This document shows, piece after piece, positions 11,242-19,898 of a stretch of DNA of 26,391 nucleotides (the stretch's first letter is position 1; each line of letters begins with the position of its first letter). Made by a program: the position numbers and the translations under genes. The stretch is from Pilatotrama ljubarskyi. Lineage: Eukaryota > Basidiomycota > Agaricomycetes > Polyporales > Polyporaceae. The DNA is taken from positions 1 to 26,391 of the forward strand of contig MU277822.1 in NCBI GenBank assembly GCA_022385805.1, given 5' to 3'. The notes beneath the pieces are model-generated. The model saw only the letters and a program-made list of their open reading frames with translations. It did no database searches and was not told where the DNA came from.

Positions 11242-12731
11242 ATGGCAAGTCTTGTTGCTTCGTCCATGCGGCGGAGGCTGGCACCCCGCGGTACGTCTGC
11301 CCCTCCTCGCAGTGGCTATCTGTCTCATTCCGTGTTAGATCTTGAACCAAATGTGACGCTGGTTCCGTTCCATCATCCCAACAATCCGAACCTACATGGT
11401 CACCATGTTGGGTTCGTGCCGACTGCGACACACGGCAACAATGGGCAGGACCTGGATGCGGTGGGTACCCCGGCAGCCGAAAACAACAAGGGCCAAGGCG
11501 GCTCTGGCGGAGGCTCCGGGAACAGTGATGGGAAGGGGAACGGCGGCGGGGACGGTGGACATGGAGGCGGGGGAAACGGAGGGAGCAGTGGCGGCGGCGA
11601 CAACGACAACCAGAGTGGCCATGGCGGTGACGGGCAGGGCGGTAACAGCGGCAGTAGTGGCGATGACGGGGATGGCGGAGGAAATGGTGGCAACCCTCAC
11701 GGCGGAGGCTTCAACGAGTGCGGGGCGTCGATGAAGGGGCTCATGCCTGATCCCAAACTATGCCAGGCCGTCAATGAGAACGACGGACGACTGAAGTATG
11801 GGAGTGGATGGCAGCTATCCTCCTCTGACCCTAACGGAATCGTCTTCACCGCCCACACGACCACGGTGAGCGGCTCGTCGGTCGTGGTCGACTGGGAAGG
11901 TGAGTCCTTCGCACCCAAGTCGTGCTCGGATAGGGACTCATCAGTATCTGCCCCATAGGCACCAGCATCATCGTCTTTGGAACGGTTCCCCAGAGCAACG
12001 CAAGTTCCGTCCCTCCATCCGCCACGTACTCCATCGACAACAAGCGGCCAGTGTCGCTTACTCTACCCAGCAGCGACCGCTGCATCCCGAACCAGCAGTT
12101 CTTCCAGTCGCCTACGATTGCGCCAGGAACACACAATCTCACCATCAATGTCACCACGCCAGACGGCACGCCGTACGTCCTCGACTACCTGTGGTTCTGC
12201 GGGCCGTTGCAGTCGGGAAAGTCTCTGAACTCGACCGGAGTGGACGACAAGCGTCCGTCACATGGAGGGCTGTCCCGCTTGGACGGGATCATCCTGGGAT
12301 CCGTACTGGGCGGATTCATCTTCTTGCTCGGTGTCGCAGCGCTCGTGTGGGCCTGCCTCCGTCGGAGAAGAAGGCGCCAGCAGTTGCGCAAGCTCCACAT
12401 CGCAGCCAGTCCAGTGAGCAGTTGGCTGCACTGGCAGAGCCGTAGTACGTGCTCTCCTAGCTAAAGTTGAGACGAGAGCTCATCCTTGCCGGGATATCCA
12501 GGTGGCACTCGCAGCGAGGCCGCTTTCACGTCGACAGAGTCTATACTGCGCGATAACCCATCGTACTCGAGCACGGCAGGCTCGAAGGAGACTAAACGGA
12601 GGGAAGTCGTCTCGATGCCCATATCCACGGTGTCGTCGCCGCAGAGCCCGGAGCTACCACCTGGCTTGCGTGCTGACGGCTTGAGGAGCCTCGGACCTCC
12701 TCCTTGGACAGTGTACTCTCGCACACCATGA
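11242..12731 (+). CDS. Glycine-rich single-pass membrane protein, sensor-like (N-terminus uncertain)
   Basis: Probable cell-surface protein; function unknown. Exons 11242-11899, 11959-12444 and 12502-12731 join in perfect phase, giving about 457 aa. A 48-nt GTACGT...TTAG segment at 11291-11338 is in frame and may be a further intron. Order of parts: basic N-terminus, very Gly-rich linker (11491-11709), then a beta-rich ectodomain with TSIIVFGTVP, PSATYSIDN and several N-glycosylation sequons (NASS, NLTINVT). One transmembrane helix follows (GSVLGGFIFLLGVAALVWAC), then an Arg-rich stop-transfer run and a Ser/Thr/Pro-rich tail. This matches a common Agaricomycete layout: ectodomain, one helix, disordered cytoplasmic tail, similar in plan to wall sensors. 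No clear signal peptide is seen at the chosen ATG, so an upstream first exon is likely missing. Confidence 0.75.
11491..11709 (+). repeat. Glycine-rich low-complexity coding repeat
   Basis: Imperfect GGC/GGT/GGA/GGG codon repeats encode a run of GGGxGG, GGDGG and GGNGG units mixed with Ser, Asn, Asp and His. It lies within the membrane-protein gene as an extended linker ahead of the ectodomain. Such tracts vary in length by slippage. Confidence 0.85.
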
Positions 12732-13304
12732 TCAGTTCAGTCTTGTGATGGTCGTCTTAACTTGCCTTCTTCCAACGACGCCACTTATTTTCGTTGGACC
12801 ATTTGCTGCCGCTGTGCGCGAGGGACCGTATAGTATGCACATGTATTACTACAGTTGCACTGACGATGTACTTTACGAGAGCTTGTGGAACCGGACCTAC
12901 CATGTCTGTTTCCTCATTGGCAATTGGAGCTACCCCTTGATGCATGCATGAGTTCGCATCCGTGCTCGAACGAGGCATCCCCATCTCGAGATCCAGGACG
13001 AGGTAGGTGAATTGCCGAGTTTCCTCGACGTCGAAGTTACTCGAACCTCCTAGATCCGAAGCAAAGCTGACATACCACCGACGCCCCAAAGATCTCTTAT
13101 CGTAATGTGCTCCGTCAGCGACCTGCCAGCGTGAGTAGAGTGCGTTGTCGTCATAATTCCTCCGCTGCCGTACGGCGCCCCGCAATCCGGGAGCAAGGGT
13201 ATAAATACTGCAGGCGTCGAGCACGTCGAGCGCAACCACCAACCACTGAGGTACTCCTGGAGACTCCTGCGGCTTGCAAACTCTGAACACGCAAAGTTCA
13301 AAAC
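12732..13304. other. Promoter region of the aldo-keto reductase gene
   Basis: A 573-bp spacer. The minus strand is open for much of it, but the translation resembles nothing and overlaps the TATA box and leader of the downstream gene. I regard the region as non-coding. Confidence 0.55.
13200..13207 (+). promoter_or_regulatory. TATA box of the aldo-keto reductase gene
   Basis: TATAAATA lies 105 bp before the ATG at 13305, with a plausible start region about 30 bp downstream. It is the strongest TATA element in the window and suggests inducible expression, common for fungal aldo-keto reductases. Confidence 0.65.
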
Positions 13305-14441
13305 ATGCCTGCCTCAAAGTCCGTGAAGCTCAATACCGGTGCTGAGATGCCCACGCTCGGGCTGGGTACGTCTTCCGTTGACTAAAGTAGGCGGCGAAGG
13401 AGTTTGAGTTTGCTCACCGCGATTCTCATCCAGGGACGTGGAAGTCGCAGCCCGGTGCCGTCGAGAAGGCCGTCGCTCATGCGCTCAAGAACGGTTACAG
13501 GCACATCGACACCGCGACAGCCTACGGTACGTACTTCCCATCGGCGGAGCGAGGACAGTCGCTGACGCAGAGTCTCGCAGCTAACGAGAAGGAGGTCGGC
13601 CTGGGCATCAAGGAGTCCGGTGTCCCGCGCGAGCAGATCTTCCTCACGACGAAGCTGAACAACAGCGACCAGAGGGACGTCGAGGGCGCGCTCAAGCGCT
13701 CCCTCGAGCAGCTCGACACGCCCTACCTCGACCTCTGGCTCATGCACTGGCCGGCGCCGATGACCAAGGACGGCAAGGCGGACAAGGGGCGCGACTGGCT
13801 TGACACCTGGAAAGACATGGAGCGCGTCTACAAGGCGCACCCGGACAAGGTCAAGGCGATCGGCGTGTCGAACTTCTCCGTCCCGTACCTCAAGCGGCTG
13901 CTTGACAACGCGACGGTCGTGCCGGCGGTGAACCAGATCGAGCTTCACCCGTACGTTCGCAGTGCATGTTTGAGTCTGGTGGCCTTCGTGCGCTGACCCG
14001 ATGGTATTTGTAGGGCTTGCATGCAGGAGGACATCGTCGAGGAGTGCAGGAAGCACGGCATCGCTGTCACTGCGTACTCACCTCTTGGCTCCGACGACTC
14101 GCCGCTCCTCACGAACCCCATCGTGGACAAGATTGCGAAGAAGTACAACGTATCGCCGGCGAACGTCCTCATCTCGCTGCAGGCGAACAGGCCGCAAGTG
14201 ACGGGTACGTCCTACTAACTCCTGTGTTCGTGCCAGGCGGAGTTGGTACTTACCTTGCCTCCTCAATGCAGTCATTCCCAAGTCTGTCACGCCGGCTCGT
14301 ATCGACCAGAACGCGAAGATCATCGACCTCACTGAGGACGATATCAAGGAGCTTGCGTCTATTGAGAAGACGAACCACATCCGCGTGTGCAAGCCGTACT
14401 GGACTGGCTGGGGCAACATCGGTTTCCCTGACCTGGAGTGA
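13305..14441 (+). CDS. Aldo-keto reductase (NADPH-dependent, AKR family)
   Basis: Probable cytosolic NADPH-dependent carbonyl reductase; substrate not predictable. Five exons in consistent phase (13305-13365, 13434-13526, 13581-13950, 14014-14204, 14272-14441) give 294 aa, slightly below the usual 300-325. The catalytic tetrad is complete: D46 (HIDTA), Y51, K76 (LTTKL) and H107 (LMHWP). Other AKR hallmarks are GVSNFSVPYL, NQIELHP, AYSPLGS and the 2'-phosphate-binding VIPKS near residue 240. Before IPKS the sequence has SLQANRPQVT where many family members have a tryptophan and a longer segment, which could affect the substrate pocket. The C-terminal segment after the last helix is short. It has its own TATA box. 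Neighbours give no pathway context. Confidence 0.95.
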
Positions 14442-14970
14442 ATGCGCGCTGCCAGCCGCTGGTAGAATGTAGAACGGAAGTAGAACAGATAGAAGTAACC
14501 ATACCCGCTCGATACCTCTGTAGCAATAACAACCATCGTTGAATTCCCTTACTTCTCGGCCCGAACGCGAGGACGACTGGAGCTTGCTTCGTTAGCATAC
14601 AGATATTCGGTACTTTTCCCGTGCGTTAGTAGCCGGTAGGTTTGAGAGTTCGGGGAGGACGATGTTCTAGGAGATGTTAGTGGTGGTGGGAAGTAAAGCT
14701 GAGGTTGAGTCCATTCCTCGTTGACGCCGGCGCCGTCGTCTCCGACAACGAGCACGACTGTCCACACGGGCAACCACGGCAGCCCCTTGGCCTCTAACTG
14801 TCGGTTATCAATATCCTAGACTCGTATCCTGAGCTCCGTGCCCCGACATCGCTCAATCTGGACTGTGATCTGAGCCTTCTGAGCACCCAGCTAGCCACCA
14901 CGACTCTTTACGACTATCGGCCGCCTACACTGCTGCTTGACAATCTCGGCTCCTATATGACCTTTGTACT
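14442..14970. other. Intergenic region between AKR and sorting nexin genes
   Basis: Holds the AKR 3' end and the promoter and leader of the next gene. Open frames on either strand here look random. No clear TATA box was seen. Confidence 0.5.
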
Positions 14971-17721
14971 ATGAACGACACTGCGAGCTCGCCGCCCAAG
15001 ACGGCGGCATTGTTGCAGATACCCCAGGTCCTGTCGCGTCCACACTCAGACCTAGAGTTTGACTCCGGTATCAACACGTCGGCCGCCTGGACGGTCTCCC
15101 TCGCAAGCCCTGAAGGCGGCGCGCGGTTGAGTTTGAACAGCCTCAGCAATGGGGCCGCGAACGGATTCCGAGACGCGGTCCCAGAAGAGGAGACCGAGCC
15201 AGAGCCAGATACCGCGGAGAGTATCGCAGAGGACGACTTCATAAACGATGAAGAGGGCCGGCCGGCGCGCGCTCTGTATAGCTTCCAGGGCAAGGCTGAG
15301 TTCCGCGAGCTCCCGCACGTGGAGGCGGGCGACGAGCTCGAGATCATGCGCGAGGATGTGGGGGAGGGATGGAGTCTTGCCCGGCTCGCGAGGACGTCGC
15401 GAGACGCGGAGTCGGAGCAAGGCAGCGAAATGGGTCTCATCCCGCGCTCGTATTACATCGTGCGTCCTTCTCATCGTCTCGCAAAACACCGGCCATGAAC
15501 GCATTCGCAGTTCACAGCAGAGTTCGCACAGACGGAGGGTCTTCTAGTCCCATCCACCCACTCCCGCATGCGGAGTCGCAGGGAAGCCTCAAGCGACTCT
15601 ATTACCCCCCGAGGCTCCCCGACGCGAGCCGCGGAGGCCCTTCCCATAGTACCACAAAACACTGGGGAGTGGTTCCCGAGTTTCCGACGCAGTCTCCTCG
15701 GAGGCAAGAGCCTTAACAGGTTCTCCAGCTTCGTCACAAGCGGAGCGGAGGAGTTTGTTCTGCAAGGCAGCTCGGAGGACGCGTCGCAGGAGGCATCCCG
15801 TCCAGCGCACCACCCCAGGAGCGCGACGGAGGACTTGAAGCGAGAAAGCGTCCTTGGTAGCATCGCTGAAGCTGAGCGGCACTTTGTGGAGGCAGGCCCC
15901 ACTTGGAAGACCAAGGTACCGCCGTTCCGCGTCCTCGTCCATTCCCCGTCCAAGAGAACATCTACTCTCTCAGGCGCCTACACAATGTACACCGTCACGA
16001 CCGCGTTCGACGCGCTATCGCATTCCCGCTCTGCGTCCGATCCCGACCGTGGTGGCGACGGCGACCCACCCTCGCCAATGCGTATAACAGTGCACCGACG
16101 GTTTTCGCACTTCGTCGCGCTGCATACGGCCCTCACAAGACTACTGCCGGGCATTGCGCTCCCACCGCTCCCAGAAAAGCAATATGCGGGCCGCTTCAGT
16201 GACGACTTTGTGGAGGCTAGGCGAGGGGACCTCGAGCGGTACATCAACCGTGTAGTACGACACCCGGTTGCACGCTATGCTGAGGTGCTGACGTTCTTCC
16301 TGGGCTGCGAAAGCGATGCGGTGGGTTCAGCGCAGGTGACTACGATTGAAACCAATGCCCTGACTGCTATTATAGGAGTGGAAGAAGCAGCTGCCGTACT
16401 ACCTCACCATGCCTCCGAAAGGCCCGTCATTTTACGCGAATGTCTACCATCCCGCCTTCAATGTCGATGCAGAAGAGGCCTCGGAAGCAGTAGACCGCTT
16501 CGTCAATCATACGCGCGCAGTCGGTAAGGGCGTGCAGAGCCTGCGTAACATCTTTGGGAGGGTACGCGAGGCGCGCGTCGGTTCGTATCTTCTCTTGTCA
16601 GTACTGGAAGAGGGATGCTCACGGCAGAGGGATATAGAGATGTCGAGGGCCGAGCGCCTTCTGTCGTATTCCCTGCTCTCTCTGATTACCGTGAAGCCAC
16701 TTGCATCAGCACCTACTACTGGGATCAGTGAGGAAGACGAAGAGCAGCCCAGCACGTCGCATGGCCATGTGAACGAGGATGGTGCATGGTGTTGGCGGGA
16801 GAACTGCGAGAGTAGGCAATCTTCCGCTCGCTCGTATCGACGCAATGCTGAGTTCTTATAGGTTGCCTGAAGTTGACGAAAGCGATGCAGAAAACATCCG
16901 AGACCCTGCAGATTGTCGCGGATCTCTACGACGATCACGTACGTCGTCATCTCTTCTTTAGCATCACGCCCATGAAACATACCGCTCGATAGGCTCGTAG
17001 AACACAGCTTGCGACGCATGAGGCTTTCAAGAACGTTGCCCATCCGTCTACCCTCTATGCGGTGAGTGTCGCTGCCATCACTGCCTATGATGTGGGCTCC
17101 GGTTGACATGCGAGTACTCCGATGAAGCCGGTTGTAGATACCCACAAATCCACACTGTCTCGATACCAGGATGCAGTACGTGATGGCTGTGTAAGTCTGG
17201 GCCTCGACATACGTCGGTCCCTCGGCTGACCGTGTCTGTTCAGGAAGACGAAGAGATGGCGGCGCGGTGCGAAACCGTCCTGAACATCACCATGGCAGAG
17301 ATGGACACGTATCACACACAGAAGGTGGAAGACTTCCAGGAGCTGGCCAAGGAGCATCTCGACGGAGAGATAGCGTTCTATGAGCAGGTAGGCATGCTGT
17401 CTATGGGCGTCAGCCGTGTCCTCCTCTTCGACGTACTAACATGCAGGTCCACAGATTCTGACTCGACTGCGGACAGCGCGCAAAGGGTTCGATCCGCCCC
17501 AGTACGACGAGCTGGCTCAGAGTCCGCGGCAGCCCTCGATATACGAACGCGAGCTGGAGCATCCTAGGCTCAACCCCCAGCCGCTCTCGCAACCGTGCCC
17601 GCACGTGTTTGACTCGGCGCCCATGCGTCCCGTCAGCGTCGCGATACAGGAGGGCGTGGGGATGCTCCTCGGCGGAGTCGCGTCGCCGGCGCGCGGGAGC
17701 GTCTTTGGCAAGTTTTGGTAG
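14971..17721 (+). CDS. SH3-PX-BAR sorting nexin (SNX9/18/33-like)
   Basis: Likely peripheral membrane protein linking phosphoinositide membranes to the actin or endocytic machinery. Nine exons in consistent phase (14971-15459, 15511-16320, 16376-16576, 16628-16811, 16862-16938, 16993-17061, 17128-17175, 17244-17387, 17455-17721) give about 762 aa. An SH3 domain spans about 99-163 (ALYSF, GWSLARL, GLIPRSYY). A Ser/Arg-rich linker follows. The PX domain is at about 300-430, with RRFSHF (phosphoinositide-binding arginine), PPLPEKQYAGRF and LERYINRVVRHP. A BAR-type helical region runs from about 465 to 700 (FNVDAEEASEAVDRF, VGKGVQSLRNIFGRV, AEMDTYHTQKVEDFQEL). The protein ends in a short Pro-rich tail. 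The last intron has a perfect TACTAAC branch site. Intron 16577-16627 uses a weak GTCGGT donor and is also open in frame. Domain order matches animal SNX9; direct orthology is an inference. Confidence 0.92.
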
Positions 17722-18268
17722 AGCGTCGGATCGTGCGCCTGGTGCATGGCGATACGACTCCTCGTTGTTATATACTGACTTACAGCTACATGGACGTTGT
17801 ATCATGACCATGGGCGGCATCTATATACCCTCTTCACCCCTGGCGTAGTCCAAGTTGTGGGTGCCCCTGCCGCGCATGTGTACTCGCTGACGGGCGGGTG
17901 TTTCATCCTCTGTGAGTTGACATCCCATCTCGGCGTTCAGAAGTCGTATGAAATCCTGGGCTGACACGCCGTCATGTTAGCATCTACCCTGAGTAGCGAC
18001 TTGACAGAATTCGTACTACATGTCACCTTCCCTGCGCGGATGTACTGCCGTCGTTGCGGATTTGTCTGATACGAGAAGGTCCCTGCGGCTGTGCAGAAGT
18101 ATGCGTGGCATCCTCTAAATACTGCTGTTCGCCTCGATGACGAGGGTACCCAGAGCTCCCACTTCACCTTACATTCCTCATAGTCCCTTGCCATCACTGA
18201 CGTCTGACGACCATGCCCATCACGGGCAGTCAAGATGCGGCATTAGAGGCGTACATTCAGGTGTATGT
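17722..18268. other. Intergenic region upstream of DUF6533 copy B
   Basis: No gene supported. A TAAATA-like element near 18115-18120 is a possible weak core promoter. An ATG at 18213 followed by a 50-nt open stretch may be the true start of copy B if a 23-nt intron (18263-18285) is real. Confidence 0.4.
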
Positions 18269-19832
18269 ATGCTAACCTGTCCCAGCCTTGCTGCAGGCTT
18301 ACCTCTACGCTGGCCGGACAGCGTGGTAGCGAACTACATCCACGTATCGGCTACCGGTATGTCATGGCACCTTACGCTAGCCACCGTCAGCTATACTAAT
18401 GGTTGATCAGCATTACTCGTGTACGATACGATGTTGACGATGGGTCGTGAAGTGACCCATGTCTGGCAAGGGCGTCACTTTTGGTTCGGCCTCCTCTACT
18501 GCACGAACAGGTATTCAGCCCTTGTGAACCGACTCATGGTCATTATGGAACGTGTACAATGGGTTGGTCTGTCCGATCAGGTATGCCATGCGCACCGTTC
18601 AGCGTGGCTCTGCTGACTCCACCACCACGGCAGAGGCACGTCCGAATACATTCTGCAACTCCTAAATGCTGATATTGGGTTCGCGCAGTTGCACCGTTCT
18701 CACCTGGCTTGATGTGATATCCCTCACCATTACCTGGCTGTCAATATCCAGTAGGACCTCGAAATTCCCGCCCTGGGGCATCGCGACATCACATTGACTC
18801 GCCGACTCCCAGCGTTCTCCGCGTTGCGCGTATTCGCGCTCAGTGGGAAGCGTGTATGGTTGTTGGTAGTCGTGTTGTGTTTTGGTCTGGTCTTACCGGC
18901 TGCGGATCTGGTGAGTACGCGAGCGATACTGGCGATGTGACGCTCGCTCACAGCATGATTCCAATCGTAGTACCAGCAAGCGACCTCCTCCGTGTTCGTC
19001 TCTCGCGCTCCCGCCATCGGCTGCAAAAGCTCCACCGCATTTTCGCTTTCGACGTACCAATTGTGAGTATCCTACCAGAAATTGAAGACTGACGCCATCT
19101 TAATCCTCGCACCGTCGACCTCTGCGCAGATGTGAGTGATTGGCGTTCCCGTGCGAAAGCACTATCAGACTCGTTCCCCATCCCCCAATCAGTGGCAACG
19201 GGAGCAAGAGCATCAGCCATCGCCTCCGACCTAGTGGTACTGTCCGTGACGCTATGTCAGACCTACAAGATCCATCGAGCTCAAAGCTGGGACGACTGCC
19301 CTTCCTTGAGCCAGGTCCTGCTCAGAGACGGTCAGCCTCGTTCCGTGTTCAGTGACGTCGGTCTTCCATGGGACGCTCAATTATGAACCAGGTTCCATGT
19401 ACTTTGCGTGCGTCAACCGTGCCCACGAGTCACACGTGCAGCTCACATCCTCCTAGAGTACTGTTCCTCCTCAACGTCTGCGATATAATTTTCCTTCAGC
19501 TCGCGGTCCGTCGGGTTTCATGTGAAGCGTTCAAGCAGCATACTCATATGGCCCGTGTTTAGGTCAACGGCGCTCTTGCTGACCTGGTCACGGTGTGAGC
19601 TGTCCCCCCGCCTTTACTCGCAGCGGCAAGGAGGCTCACAAGGCACAGGTTGAGCGTCATGCTAGTCACTCGATTTCTGCTCGCTCTCCGAGAACTACGA
19701 GGTGATAGCTCAATAGCAGGCCTGCGTTTGTCGTCGGTCGAGGTCCATGGCTCGCTGTCGACGTCAAGCTCTATGGTGCAGAGCTTTCACTACTCGATAG
19801 GACGTGGAAATCAAGCGGGCGAAGCATCCTGA
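18269..19832 (+). CDS. DUF6533-domain multi-pass membrane protein (copy B), spliced; one or two unresolved junctions
   Basis: Second member of the DUF6533 membrane family in the window; function unknown. Exons traced: 18269-18356, 18411-18580, 18689-18750, 18813-18910, 18971-19062, 19193-19330, 19392-19407, 19457-19505, 19563-19594 and 19649-19832. Signatures in order are ALLVYDTMLTMGREVTHVWQ (DUF6533 core), CTVLTWLDVI, FSALRVFALSGKRVWLL, AIGCKSSTAF, ASAIASDLVVLSVTLCQTYK, QVLLRDG, FLLNVCDIIFLQLA and VMLVTRFLLALRELR. The intron order mirrors copy A. The junction 18580/18689 needs an extra tiny exon, or a donor shift, to keep frame. The junction 19062/19193 is one nucleotide out of phase. The start is uncertain (18269, or 18213 with a 23-nt intron). 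It ends 66 bp from the convergent end of the NACHT-WD40 gene. Confidence 0.65.
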
Positions 19833-19898
19833 GTGCCTGTTCTAGCAGAACTATAGTATATGGGATTCGGGTTGACTCCGGGTATACATGGACTTATC

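Noticed and set aside
11400..11693. Minus-strand Pro/Ser-rich open frame
   Set aside because: It is simply the complement of the glycine-codon repeat in the membrane protein gene.
12757..13317. Minus-strand open frame of about 186 codons
   Set aside because: It covers the AKR promoter, TATA box and start. The translation resembles no family.
13382..14056. Long minus-strand open frame (about 224 codons)
   Set aside because: It lies antisense to the aldo-keto reductase exons, whose plus-strand frame has a full catalytic tetrad and proper introns. G/C-biased third positions create such shadows.
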